A stretch of DNA of 21,338 nt from an uncultured Clostridium sp. GTDB lineage: Bacteria; Bacillota; Clostridia; TANB77; CAG-508. The stretch is taken from assembly GCA_900555085.1 (NCBI GenBank), contig USJU01000012.1, positions 1-21,338 on the forward strand. The letters run 5' to 3'. This document shows positions 8,062 to 15,743 of this stretch, in pieces. Positions within the stretch are counted from its first letter, which is position 1, and every line of letters begins with the position of its first letter. Under the pieces are notes generated by a model, which searched no databases, had not been told where the DNA came from, and was given only the letters and a program-made list of their open reading frames with translations. The position numbers and the translations under genes are program-made.

Positions 8062-8915
8062 TTTTCTCCCTCCATTATGTTATAAATAGATTGTTTAATA
8101 TATTTTGCAGATGTTTTTGGTGCTACTCTACCAGGAAGCGCTAATTCCAACTTTGCATTTATTCCTAGCTTTTTGCATTCTTCAAAATCTGTTCCTCCTG
8201 GCTTAGATGCTAAGTCTATTATTAAACAGTCTTTTCTAACATTTTTTAGTATATTTTTATTTAATATTAAATACGGTATTGTATTAAAAATAATTTCATA
8301 TTTATTTATGTTTTCTTCTAAATTATTTAATTCTAATGATTTATAACCATAACTTTCTATCCATGCAATATCTGACTTTTTTCTTGCTTCACAAGTTACA
8401 TTTGCGCCTAAGCTTAATAAATCTTTTGAAAGTAATTTTCCTATTCGACCGAAGCCTAAAACTAATACCTTCGAATTATGTATTGTTTGATTTGTTTCTT
8501 GCATTGCTATTTGTATTGCGCCTTCTGCTGTAGATACTGCATTCATTATTGTTAAACTTTCATCTTTCATTAAATCATAAATTTTTGTGTTAATAAATTT
8601 ATTTTGTATTTCTTCTTTAATGCTTCCTGCAATTAAAATTTTGTTTTTTGTATATTCTTTGAGTTCATCTATTGTTATATTTTTTTCAGCATATGGTGCA
8701 AATACATTTTCACCATCTTTTGAAAATGGTATAGAAGATATTATTATTTTTGAATTTTCTATACATTCTTTTATAGAATTGCATTTATCTTCTTTGCATA
8801 TCATTTCAGAATTTTCCATTCCAAATGTTTTTATATTAAATTTTTCTTGTTTTAACATTTGTACCAAATACTCTATTCTTTTGTCTCCACCAATAACTGA
8901 AATTGTTGTTTTCAA
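8049..8915 (-). CDS. dpaA: Dipicolinate synthase subunit A (DpaA/SpoVFA)
   Basis: A 288-residue NAD(P)-dependent dehydrogenase-like subunit of the enzyme that makes dipicolinic acid, the Ca2+ chelate of the spore core, in the mother cell. It follows B. subtilis SpoVFA over its length as I recall it: an N-terminal SVIGGDKR, TAEGAIQIAMQ, a Rossmann loop LGFGRIGKLL (about 153-162), FNTIPYLILN, DLASKPGGTDF (234-244) and LPGRVAPKTSA near the end. AGGAGG lies only 2 bases before the first TTG (8921) but 8 bases before the TTG at 8915, so the latter is the start. It follows the TPR gene at once and overlaps uppP. The partner subunit dpaB, normally next to dpaA, is not in the window. Confidence 0.9.
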   Translation of the reverse strand: MKTTISVIGGDKRIEYLVQMLKQEKFNIKTFGMENSEMICKEDKCNSIKECIENSKIIISSIPFSKDGENVFAPYAEKNITIDELKEYTKNKILIAGSIKEEIQNKFINTKIYDLMKDESLTIMNAVSTAEGAIQIAMQETNQTIHNSKVLVLGFGRIGKLLSKDLLSLGANVTCEARKKSDIAWIESYGYKSLELNNLEENINKYEIIFNTIPYLILNKNILKNVRKDCLIIDLASKPGGTDFEECKKLGINAKLELALPGRVAPKTSAKYIKQSIYNIMEGEKWEQ

Positions 8916-8929
8916 ATACAAATCCTCCT

Positions 8930-10126
8930 TTAAATTTCTCTTTCTTTTTCTTTAATGTTTATTCTTGTATTTTGAAAACTATTCATTTTTTTAAGTTCAT
9001 TTTTACTTAATGTTCCAACTATTTCGTAAGTTTGCTCTAAATGTTCTTGTGCTTTTATTTCTTTTTCTTCCATTTTATTTTCTGGCTCAGCTATATTATG
9101 TGGTACATGAATATATTTTTGAATTGGTATAAAAATATTATCATTTAATGCTTTTTTAGCCAAATTTCCATTTAATTCTATTGCGTGATTTAAATAATTT
9201 ATTGCATTTTCTTTTTCTCCATTTATACAAGCAATTCTTGCTAAATTAAAATATCCTTTTGCTTCTACAAACTCGCCATCTACTGATTTTTCGAAATATG
9301 TTTTTGCTTCTTCTATATCTCCAAACATTAAAGATAACATTCCCAAGTTATACATTGCTAAATATAGTTCTGCATTTATTTCAGCTGCCATTTTGTAATA
9401 TTCTTGTGCTTTTTGAAAATCATTTAATCTTGTGTATGCAATTCCTAAATTGTAATAAATTTCATAATTATTTGGATCAAACTGTATTGCATTTTGATAT
9501 ACGTTTATTGCTTCTTTGAACATTTCTTTTTCACAAAGTAATGATCCTAATAGCTCTGATGCTTTGTAATAATCAGGCTTTTTATTTACCAATGTATTTA
9601 ACATTTGAATTGATTCTTCTTTTTTGTCTAACTCATTTAAAAGAAATGCAATTTCATAATATGAATCATAATCTTTCTTGTTAATATCTATGGCCTTAAC
9701 ATATTCATCTATTGCTTTTCTTCTTCCGCCTTCTTTTACATATATTTCTGCAAGCATTTTATGTCCAATGTAACATTCAGGATATTTTGTTACTAATTTT
9801 AATAACATCTTTTTTGACTTACTTTGATTAAACAATTTATATATTTTTGCTAAACACACATATATATACTCTAATAAATATTTATTGTTTTTTTCTAACA
9901 TAATAATTACTAGTGGCAATACAATTGCAATAAAATATGTTATACATTTTAGCCATATAGCAAATGTTGTACCTTTTAAAATTTCTATAAATTCAACAAA
10001 AATTCCTATAAATTCTAGTACTAAAAACGATACATAGCTTGTATCATTTCTGGCTATCATTTTAAAGAATATTATTATAAATAAAGAAACTGCTAATAAA
10101 TTAAAACCAACTTTTTCTATTAGCAT
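8930..10126 (-). CDS. Membrane-anchored tetratricopeptide-repeat protein
   Basis: A 398-residue protein. Three hydrophobic segments (about 7-24, 32-50 and 57-77) anchor it; a short basic linker (KSKKM) leads into about six TPR units spanning roughly 105-335, for example YYEIAFLLNELDKKEESIQM, YYNLGIAYTRLNDFQKAQEY and MYNLGMLSLMFGDIEEAKTY, with the usual A, G, Y and P positions. The last ~65 residues are charged and look disordered or coiled. TPR arrays bind proteins; no catalytic domain is present, so the job is a guess: a membrane scaffold in the cell-envelope or spore operon that contains dpaA and uppP. It is 24 bases after ppa, with GAGGGG upstream of its ATG. Confidence 0.8.
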   Translation of the reverse strand: MLIEKVGFNLLAVSLFIIIFFKMIARNDTSYVSFLVLEFIGIFVEFIEILKGTTFAIWLKCITYFIAIVLPLVIIMLEKNNKYLLEYIYVCLAKIYKLFNQSKSKKMLLKLVTKYPECYIGHKMLAEIYVKEGGRRKAIDEYVKAIDINKKDYDSYYEIAFLLNELDKKEESIQMLNTLVNKKPDYYKASELLGSLLCEKEMFKEAINVYQNAIQFDPNNYEIYYNLGIAYTRLNDFQKAQEYYKMAAEINAELYLAMYNLGMLSLMFGDIEEAKTYFEKSVDGEFVEAKGYFNLARIACINGEKENAINYLNHAIELNGNLAKKALNDNIFIPIQKYIHVPHNIAEPENKMEEKEIKAQEHLEQTYEIVGTLSKNELKKMNSFQNTRINIKEKEREI

Positions 10127-10150
10127 ACATTACACGTCCCCTCTATAAGT

Positions 10151-10681
10151 TTAATTTCCAAATTTTTCTTCATAATTTTTCATACATTTTTCTATTATTT
10201 CTTCTGTTTCTTTTCTTCCAACTATTTTATCTACAGATGTTTGCTTTCCTTCTAATTGTTTATATACTTCAAAGAAATGCATTATTTCTGAAGAAATATG
10301 ATTTGGGACTTCACTTATATCTTGATATTCATTCAAGAATGGATCTTGCTTACATACAGCAATTACTTTTTCATCTTTTGAATTTTGGTCTGTCATAATT
10401 AATGTTCCTATTGGATAACATTCAACTAATGTCATTGGATCTATATTTTCTTGGCATAAAACTAATACATCTAATGGGTCATTATCTTCTGCATATGTTC
10501 TAGGTATAAATCCATAATTTGCAGGATAATGTGTTGATGTATATAAAACTCTATCTAACTTAAGCATTCCCGTTGTTTTATCTAATTCATATTTGTTTTT
10601 TCCACCTTTTGTTATTTCAACAACAGCAACAAAATCGTTTTTATTTATTCTTTCTTTTTCAATATCGTGCCATATATTCAA
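10151..10681 (-). CDS. ppa: Soluble inorganic pyrophosphatase, family I
   Basis: A 176-residue cytoplasmic enzyme that hydrolyses pyrophosphate to two phosphates and so drives nucleotide, amino-acid and polymer synthesis. Family I features: KNKYELDK near the N-terminus, LYTSTHYPANYGFIP, and the signature DNDPLDVLVL, whose Asp residues bind Mg2+. The start is decided by the ribosome binding site: AGGAG abuts the TTG at 10690 but lies 9 bases before the TTG at 10681, which gives the usual family N-terminus MNIWHDI. It is first in the ppa-TPR-dpaA-uppP operon, with a promoter 30-55 bases upstream. Family II enzymes are more usual in Clostridia and Bacilli, so a family I enzyme is a mild taxonomic marker. 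Confidence 0.93.
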   Translation of the reverse strand: MNIWHDIEKERINKNDFVAVVEITKGGKNKYELDKTTGMLKLDRVLYTSTHYPANYGFIPRTYAEDNDPLDVLVLCQENIDPMTLVECYPIGTLIMTDQNSKDEKVIAVCKQDPFLNEYQDISEVPNHISSEIMHFFEVYKQLEGKQTSVDKIVGRKETEEIIEKCMKNYEEKFGN

Positions 10682-10708
10682 TTTACTCAACTCCTTTTTT
10701 ACTTGTCT

Positions 10709-10737
10709 ATTTTATGATATTTTACCCAAAAAGTCTA
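10709..10737 (-). promoter_or_regulatory. Promoter for the ppa operon
   Basis: Minus strand: -35 TAGACT (10732-10737), 17-base spacer, -10 TAAAAT (10709-10714). It lies in the 185-base gap between divergent ppa and sortase genes. I see no clear plus-strand promoter for the sortase in the AT-only remainder of this gap. Confidence 0.5.
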
Positions 10738-10866
10738 TACATTTTAGCATATTTTATAAATATTTTGTAAAAAATAAAATATAAAAAAGTAGATTTAATA
10801 TAAATTATTCAATCTTTTCTACTATCAAAGCAAAGATTATTTTATTTATAAATAAAGAGGTTTTTA

Positions 10867-11481
10867 ATGAATCAAATTCTAATAACTAAAAATAATACAC
10901 CTACATCTAACAAAAAAAATATTTATTTTTATAAGTTAATTTTTATATTTTGCATTCTTTTTATATTTTTTGTTGTTTTTACTTCCTTTAAGAAATTTTT
11001 ATCTTCTCAAAATGATAAAACAGCTTATTCATCTTTTACAGATGCAGTAAAAATTCAATATTTATATACCAACAATATTTCTGAAAATAGCACCTATCCT
11101 ATAATTGGTAGAATAGAAATTCCTTCTATAAATGTAAATTATCCTATTTTTTCAACTACAACAGATGATTTATTAAAACTTGGTATTTGTAAAGTTTACG
11201 GTCCTACAATTAATAGCTTAGGCAATTTATGTTTAGCTGGTCATAATTATGAAAATCATCAATTTTTCAGTGATTTACATTTTTTAAAAATAAATGATAA
11301 TATAAATATTTTTGATTCAAATAATAATCTTGTAAGCTACTCTGTATATAAATTTTTTGAGGTTGAAAATAATGATACTTCAATTCTAGAACAAAATAAT
11401 TTAAAAAGAGAATTAACTTTAATAACTTGTAATAATAAAAATAAGAAAAGATTAATTATAAAAGCAAAAGAGATAGAATAA
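10867..11481 (+). CDS. Sortase (cysteine transpeptidase, probably class D-like)
   Basis: A 204-residue membrane-bound sortase that joins LPXTG-type proteins to the cell wall or to pilin-like partners. A cytoplasmic N-terminus is followed by one hydrophobic signal-anchor (about 21-40). The catalytic domain starts at GRIEIPSINVNYPIF (81-95). Catalytic residues: H126 in CLAGHNYENHQFF, C188 in LTLITC, and R195 in KKRLIIKA. TLxTC with a short gap to Arg fits the class D/E group better than class A or B, but class cannot be fixed by eye. Start ATG 10867 has AGAGG 6 bases upstream. The next gene, convergent and 13 bases away, encodes an LPKTG protein, its most likely substrate. Confidence 0.88.
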   Translation: MNQILITKNNTPTSNKKNIYFYKLIFIFCILFIFFVVFTSFKKFLSSQNDKTAYSSFTDAVKIQYLYTNNISENSTYPIIGRIEIPSINVNYPIFSTTTDDLLKLGICKVYGPTINSLGNLCLAGHNYENHQFFSDLHFLKINDNINIFDSNNNLVSYSVYKFFEVENNDTSILEQNNLKRELTLITCNNKNKKRLIIKAKEIE

Positions 11482-11494
11482 GTTATTATTTTTT

Positions 11495-11869
11495 CTAAAT
11501 ATCTTTATAATAATTTGCTTTTTTATAAGCTACTATTCCTATAACAGCTAAGGCTCCTATTACTACGAATAATACTGAATAATCTGTCAAACCTGTTTTT
11601 GGTAAATTTGTGTTTGTATTAGCATTTGCATTTGTGTTATTGTATGTTGTTGTATTATTTCTAGCTGTATTATTATTTGCAGAATTTGAATTTGAATTTG
11701 CATTTGTATTAGCATTTGCATTTGTATTTCCAGTTGAATTTGATGTTACAACATCTGATGGATTTATAGCTTGTATTTCATCAGCATTTGCAATAACTGT
11801 TAATCCTAAAATAACTGCAAAAACAACAGCTAAAGTTAAAATAATTTTATTTACTTTCAATTTTTTCAT
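11495..11869 (-). CDS. Small Asn/Thr/Ala-rich LPKTG cell-wall-anchored protein
   Basis: A 124-residue secreted protein: signal peptide (about 1-29, ending VIANA), a short segment (30-45), a low-complexity stalk of Asn, Thr, Ala and Ser (about 46-88), the sorting signal LPKTG (89-93), a hydrophobic helix (about 98-115) and a short tail with two Lys. All parts of a Gram-positive sorting signal are present, so a sortase should anchor it, probably the convergent one next door. The exposed mature part is only about 60 residues and has no recognisable domain, so it may be a spacer, a coat component or a minimal substrate. AGGAG lies 8 bases before ATG 11869, and a good promoter lies upstream. Confidence 0.85.
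   Translation of the reverse strand: MKKLKVNKIILTLAVVFAVILGLTVIANADEIQAINPSDVVTSNSTGNTNANANTNANSNSNSANNNTARNNTTTYNNTNANANTNTNLPKTGLTDYSVLFVVIGALAVIGIVAYKKANYYKDI
11613..11725. repeat. 23-bp direct repeat inside the LPKTG stalk
   Basis: The same 23 bases occur at 11613-11635 and 11703-11725 (both begin TTTGTATTAGC), 90 bases apart and therefore in frame; they encode the Asn-Ala-Asn-Thr stretches of the stalk. Such repeats can expand or contract by slippage, changing stalk length without breaking the frame. Confidence 0.75.
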
Positions 11870-11919
11870 AATTAATTCTCCTTTTTCTCTCGTATTTATT
11901 ATTTTTTATTTCTTCTTAT

Positions 11920-11948
11920 TTTATACTACTATTCCATAAAAAAATCAA
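11920..11948 (-). promoter_or_regulatory. Promoter for the LPKTG gene
   Basis: Minus strand: -35 TTGATT (11943-11948), 17-base spacer, -10 TATAAA (11920-11925), about 50 bases before the ATG. Confidence 0.6.
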
Positions 11949-11991
11949 TAGTTTTTTTATATTTTTTTAATTTGTAATATTTTTGTAATAT

Positions 11992-13080
11992 TTAAACATT
12001 AAATCTAAATAATACAATATCTCCATCTTGCATTATATAATCTTTTCCCTCTGAACGAAGTAATCCTTTTTCTTTTACAGCATTCATTGAACCTTCTCTT
12101 ATTAAATCATCATATTTTACAACTTCTGCTCTAATAAAGCCTCTTTGAATATCAGAGTGAATTTTTCCCGCTGCTTCTGGAGCTTTTGTTCCTTTTTTTA
12201 TTGTCCATGCTCTAACTTCTGGCTCTCCTGCAGTTAAAAATGACATAAGTCCTAATAAATCATAACTTGCCTTTATTACTTTATCTAAACCAGATTCTTC
12301 TAATCCAAGTGCCTCTAGCATTTCTTTTTTGTCTTCTCCATCTAAGCTAGATAACTCTTCCTCTATTTTTACGCATAAGGGAATTACATTTGCATTTTCT
12401 TTTGAAGCATATTCTTTTACTTTATTTACTAGTTCATCATTATCATTTCCTAATTGATCTTCTGATACATTTGCAATATATAAAATAGGTTTTAAAGTTA
12501 ATAAAAAGCTATCTTTTATTAACTCTAATTCTTCTTCATTTAAATCAAGAGTTCTAGCTGATTTTCCGGCTTCTAATGTTTCTTTTATTTTATTTAATAA
12601 ATCAATTTCTACTTTAACTTTTTTATCAGCTTTAAATGCTTTTTGCGCTCTTTCCATTCTTTTATTTATTGTTTCTAGATCTGCCAAAATAAGTTCTAAA
12701 TTGATTGTTTCAATATCTCTTATAGGATCTACACTGCCATCAACATGAACTATATTTTCATTTTCAAAACATCTTACAACTTCTACAATACTATCAACTT
12801 CACGAATATGTGATAAAAACTTATTTCCTAGTCCTTCTCCTTTACTTGCTCCTTTAACAAGTCCTGCAATGTCTACAAATTCTATAACAGCATGTGTAGT
12901 TTTTTCTGGTTTATACATTTCAGTTAATTTGTCTAATCTTTCATCTGGCACTGGAACTACACCAACATTTGGTTCTATTGTACAAAATGGATAATTTGCA
13001 CATTCAGCTCCAGCATTTGTAATACTATTGAACATAGTGCTTTTACCTACGTTTGGTAAACCTACAATTCCAATTTTCAT
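11992..13080 (-). CDS. ychF: Ribosome-associated ATPase YchF/OLA1
   Basis: A 362-residue Obg-family P-loop protein that binds ribosomes and hydrolyses ATP, with roles in stress and translation regulation. Walker A is GLPNVGKST (7-15) and switch II/Walker B is DIAG (70-73). In place of the GTP-specific NKxD it has NVSE (204-207), the NxxE form that gives YchF its ATP preference. A coiled-coil-like helical insert spans about 130-170 (KRMERAQKAFKADKK), and a TGS domain forms the C-terminus (about 280-360), ending YIMQDGDIVLFRFNV. The length is usual. It lies after rpmE on the same strand, separated by a 30-bp palindrome. Confidence 0.95.
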   Translation of the reverse strand: MKIGIVGLPNVGKSTMFNSITNAGAECANYPFCTIEPNVGVVPVPDERLDKLTEMYKPEKTTHAVIEFVDIAGLVKGASKGEGLGNKFLSHIREVDSIVEVVRCFENENIVHVDGSVDPIRDIETINLELILADLETINKRMERAQKAFKADKKVKVEIDLLNKIKETLEAGKSARTLDLNEEELELIKDSFLLTLKPILYIANVSEDQLGNDNDELVNKVKEYASKENANVIPLCVKIEEELSSLDGEDKKEMLEALGLEESGLDKVIKASYDLLGLMSFLTAGEPEVRAWTIKKGTKAPEAAGKIHSDIQRGFIRAEVVKYDDLIREGSMNAVKEKGLLRSEGKDYIMQDGDIVLFRFNV

Positions 13081-13106
13081 TTATTACACCTCTTTAATTA
13101 AATTTT

Positions 13107-13136
13107 TTTAAGGGTTCGGTTAACCGAACCCTTAAA
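13107..13136. repeat. 30-bp perfect palindrome between rpmE and ychF
   Basis: Bases 13107-13136 are perfectly self-complementary about the centre 13121/13122; the core reads GGGTTCGGTTAACCGAACCC. It starts 7 bases past the rpmE stop. On neither strand does a T tract follow the stem: the T run precedes it on the plus strand. It is therefore not a standard Rho-independent terminator. It could stabilise the rpmE mRNA end, act as a weak terminator, or bind a dimeric protein. Confidence 0.8.
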
Positions 13137-13143
13137 GTATTTC

Positions 13144-13344
13144 CTATTGAATACCATATTTATTTTTGAATTTTTCAGCTCTACCACCTGTTTTATTTTG
13201 TTTTAAGTTACCTGTCCAAAAAGCATGGCATTTAGAGCAAACGTCAACTTTCATATCACCTTTTGTTGAATTTGTTTTCATAACATTTCCACAAGCACAT
13301 GTAATTGTTGCTTCTTTGTATTCTGGATGTATTCCTGCTTTCAT
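13144..13344 (-). CDS. rpmE: 50S ribosomal protein L31, zinc-binding type
   Basis: A 66-residue L31 protein that bridges the ribosomal subunits. It is the C+ zinc-binding form: CAC (16 and 18) and CSKC (36 and 39) supply the Cys ligands. KAGIHPEYKE and FWTGNLKQNKTGGRAEKF are family-typical. Start ATG 13344 has AAGGAAGAGGTG upstream and a likely extended -10 promoter about 50 bases away. Confidence 0.95.
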   Translation of the reverse strand: MKAGIHPEYKEATITCACGNVMKTNSTKGDMKVDVCSKCHAFWTGNLKQNKTGGRAEKFKNKYGIQ

Positions 13345-13392
13345 TTATGTATTCACCTCTTCCTTTTCCAATCATAAAATTTGCTGTTTATA

Positions 13393-13421
13393 AGCATAAC
13401 ATATTTCTTATTATTTTTCAA
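13393..13421 (-). promoter_or_regulatory. Promoter for rpmE
   Basis: Minus strand: -35 TTGAAA (13416-13421), 17-base spacer, -10 TATGCT (13393-13398) preceded by TG, so an extended -10. It lies just past the stop of the 49-codon gene. Confidence 0.5.
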
Positions 13422-13436
13422 GCATTATAATAAATT

Positions 13437-13586
13437 TTATTTATTTTCTTCTTGTTGTATATACTCAGCAGATGCTTCTAATTGAGTTTTTAAAGATACT
13501 TTGTGAACAATTTTATATGTAATATTGAATAAACAAGCAACTATTAAAATAAATAAACCTATTTTTTTCCAATATTTTGAAATCAT
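13437..13586 (-). CDS. Small single-pass membrane protein (49 aa), unrecognised
   Basis: A hand-translated ORF: MISKYWKKIG, a hydrophobic stretch of about 14 residues (LFILIVACLF and on), then a mixed-charge tail VHKVSLKTQLEASAEYIQQE ending in EENK. The N-terminus is basic, so the tail should lie outside the membrane. It is supported by a consensus promoter (TTGACA, 16 bases, TATAAT) and by AGAGGTG about 7 bases before ATG 13586. The stretch has no competing gene on either strand. No family was recognised. It resembles the short membrane peptides often found beside ribosomal-protein or cell-division genes, but its function is unknown. Confidence 0.65.
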   Translation of the reverse strand: MISKYWKKIGLFILIVACLFNITYKIVHKVSLKTQLEASAEYIQQEENK

Positions 13587-13619
13587 TTTTCACACCTCTT
13601 TTACATAACACTCCTAACT

Positions 13620-13647
13620 ATTATACTATATTTTTTTAATTTGTCAA
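13620..13647 (-). promoter_or_regulatory. Consensus promoter for the 49-aa gene
   Basis: Minus strand: perfect -35 TTGACA (13642-13647), 16-base spacer, perfect -10 TATAAT (13620-13625), about 35 bases before the ATG. It is one of the two best promoters in the window. Nothing else was found in the rest of the 184-base gap up to the plus-strand VanW gene. Confidence 0.75.
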
Positions 13648-13770
13648 TACTGATAAATTCTGTATTTAGAATATATTGTATTTCTTATAACGAAAAAAAT
13701 TTTTATAATATTTTTTACATTTTTGACAAATAATAAATTTATAATATTTACTTTATTTCGGAGGCTTAGT

Positions 13771-14505
13771 ATGAAAAATTCAAAATATATTTTTATTGGA
13801 ATTATAGTTATTTTTATTATTGGAGGAATTGTATTTTTTATTTTTAAAAATAACTCTAATAATAATATTTCCAATAAAGAAAATAATACCACTGAATATG
13901 CTAGAATTTCTGTAGAAGATAATACTGTTAACAATACAGAAACTGAAAATACAAATCAAAATACTCAAAACAATACTGTAGAAAATGAACCAACTAATAA
14001 TACTGTAGAAACTCCAATAACTGAACCACCTTCAACACCCACTCCTCCTGTTGAAGAAGATTTATCTAGCTTTTCTACAAGAATTTACAGCAAAGACTCT
14101 AACAGACAAAACAATTTAAAAATCACATCTGCAACATTAAATGGTAAAACTGTAGAAGCCGGAAAAACATTTTCCTTTACACAAACTATAGGAAAATCTA
14201 CTCCTCAAAAAGGCTATAAAGAAGCAGATATTTACGATAAAGATGGTAATAAAATAAAAGGTTATGGTGGAGGTAACTGCCAAATAAGTTCAACTTTATA
14301 TAATGCTGTATTAGCACTTCCATCCTTAAACATAACAGAAAGACATCCTCATAGTAAAAAAGTTCCTTATGTAAAAGAAGGAAAAGATGCAGCAGTAGCA
14401 TATGGAAGTGTAGATTTTAAATTTGTAAATAACTACGATTTTCCAATAAAAATATATTGCACAGTAGATTCAAAAAACGTAACAGTCCGAATCGTAAAAA
14501 TATAA
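13771..14505 (+). CDS. Membrane-anchored VanW family protein
   Basis: A 244-residue protein: one N-terminal membrane anchor (about 6-25), a long Asn/Thr/Glu-rich, later Pro-rich, linker (about 27-97), and a VanW domain (about 100-243). The VanW signature is clear: GKTFSFTQTIGKSTPQKGY (131-149), GYGGGNCQISSTLYNAVL (164-181), ERHPHSKKVPYV (190-201) and AVAYGSVDFKFVNN (208-221). VanW proteins occur beside vancomycin-resistance clusters and in many Gram-positives; their biochemical role is unknown, though wall binding is suspected. The frame is open 16 codons further upstream, but GGAGG lies 7 bases before ATG 13771, which fixes the start. A D,D-carboxypeptidase follows 65 bases later on the same strand, suggesting a shared wall role. 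Confidence 0.88.
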   Translation: MKNSKYIFIGIIVIFIIGGIVFFIFKNNSNNNISNKENNTTEYARISVEDNTVNNTETENTNQNTQNNTVENEPTNNTVETPITEPPSTPTPPVEEDLSSFSTRIYSKDSNRQNNLKITSATLNGKTVEAGKTFSFTQTIGKSTPQKGYKEADIYDKDGNKIKGYGGGNCQISSTLYNAVLALPSLNITERHPHSKKVPYVKEGKDAAVAYGSVDFKFVNNYDFPIKIYCTVDSKNVTVRIVKI

Positions 14506-14570
14506 TAAATAAAATTTGTTCATATATTTATTTTCCATTGAATATATTTTACAAATATGGAGGTACATAT

Positions 14571-15743
14571 ATGAATAAAAAAATAATTTCCCTATTGCTA
14601 TGTTTTTGTTTAATTTCATTTTATCCAATTTCTATTTTTGCTTATAGCAATTATATTTGGTCGTCTTCCTTAGATTCTGTATATACTAATTCTACAGAAG
14701 AAAACTCTGTTGGCAATTCCCTAAATTTAGAATCTGGAGCAGCTGTTTTAATTGAGCAAAATTCTGGAAAAGTATTATATGAGAAAAATATGCATGAGCA
14801 ATTAAGGCCTGCCAGTGTAACAAAGGTTATGACAATTCTTCTTATTATGGAGGCTATAGATTCAGGCAAAATTAATTATAATACTCAAATTCCTTGCAGT
14901 GAAAATGCTTCTAGTATGGGTGGTTCTCAAATTTGGCTAGATACAAGAGAAACTCTTTCTGTTAATGATATGCTTAAAGCCATTTGTGTAGTTTCTGCAA
15001 ACGACTGCACAGTTGCTATGGCTGAATATTTAGAAGGTTCTCAAGAATCTTTTGTTCAAAAAATGAATGAAAAAGCCCAAGAACTTGGTATGAATGATAC
15101 TTGTTTTAAAAACTGTCATGGTATAGACGAAGATGGACATATAACTTCTGCTTACGATATTGCTTTAATGAGTAGAGAACTTTTAAGTAAACATCCAGAT
15201 ATCACAAAATATACCACTATTTATATGGATTCTCTAAGAGATGGAAAATCTGAACTTGTAAATACAAACAAGTTAATTAGAACATATAATGGAATTACAG
15301 GATTAAAAACAGGTTCTACCTCTCTTGCACTTTATAACTTATCTGCTTCAGCTACACGTGACGATCTATCTTTAATAGCTGTTATAATGAAAGCTCCAAC
15401 TACAAAATTAAGATTTGCTGAAGCTCAAAAATTATTAGATTATGGTTTTTCAAATTATTCATATATAAAACTTGGTGATAACGGAGATACTGTAAAATCT
15501 GTTCCAATAAGTAAAGGAATTAAAACAAATATAAATGCAACAGTTGAAAATACTTCTGGTGTATTAATTCCAAAAGGTAAAGAAAAGCAAATAGAACAAA
15601 ACGTTTTTGTTCAAGATAATTTATCTGCACCAGTTTACCAAGGTCAAAAAGTAGGTGAAATAACGTATACATTAAATGGAGAAACTTTGGATATTATAGA
15701 TTTAGTTGCAAGTTCAGACGTTGAATCTATAGGAATGCGGTAG
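14571..15743 (+). CDS. D-alanyl-D-alanine carboxypeptidase (S11, DacA/DacF type), probably missing its C-terminal anchor
   Basis: A 390-residue penicillin-binding protein that trims the terminal D-Ala from peptidoglycan stem peptides outside the cell. A signal peptide covers about 1-24. Active-site motifs: SVTK (S82 nucleophile, K85), SAN (142-144) and KTG (246-248). The C-terminal beta-domain (about 300-385) is the PBP5 C-domain. Start ATG 14571 has GGAGG 7 bases upstream; a frame extending back to 14457 overlaps VanW and lacks such a site. Oddity: the protein stops at ...VESIGMR, yet in the +1 frame the next codons (15742-15789) spell SMSCKILKNWFNLLR, a typical amphipathic membrane anchor of this family. 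One extra base near 15741 would explain this. Confidence 0.9.
   Translation: MNKKIISLLLCFCLISFYPISIFAYSNYIWSSSLDSVYTNSTEENSVGNSLNLESGAAVLIEQNSGKVLYEKNMHEQLRPASVTKVMTILLIMEAIDSGKINYNTQIPCSENASSMGGSQIWLDTRETLSVNDMLKAICVVSANDCTVAMAEYLEGSQESFVQKMNEKAQELGMNDTCFKNCHGIDEDGHITSAYDIALMSRELLSKHPDITKYTTIYMDSLRDGKSELVNTNKLIRTYNGITGLKTGSTSLALYNLSASATRDDLSLIAVIMKAPTTKLRFAEAQKLLDYGFSNYSYIKLGDNGDTVKSVPISKGIKTNINATVENTSGVLIPKGKEKQIEQNVFVQDNLSAPVYQGQKVGEITYTLNGETLDIIDLVASSDVESIGMR

Noticed and set aside
11482..11520. AT-only hairpin between the sortase and LPKTG genes as a terminator
   Set aside because: The ~9-bp stem is almost all A-T with a long loop and lies partly in the LPKTG coding end; too weak to call.
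11613..11725. CRISPR-like spaced repeats in the LPKTG gene
   Set aside because: There are only two 23-bp copies, in frame, within a low-complexity coding stalk; no array or cas gene.
13723..13745. TTGACA and TATAAT upstream of VanW as its promoter
   Set aside because: The boxes are only 11 bases apart, too close for sigma-A, and no correct -10 lies at 16-18 bases.
13644..13968. Minus-strand ORFs of 96 and 62 aa over the VanW gene start
   Set aside because: Ile/Phe/Asn-rich antisense of the VanW anchor and promoter region, with no ribosome binding site; the VanW domain on the other strand is unambiguous.
14457..14570. Longer N-terminus for the D,D-carboxypeptidase starting at 14457
   Set aside because: It would overlap the VanW end, has no ribosome binding site, and would bury the signal peptide; ATG 14571 with GGAGG gives a standard signal sequence.
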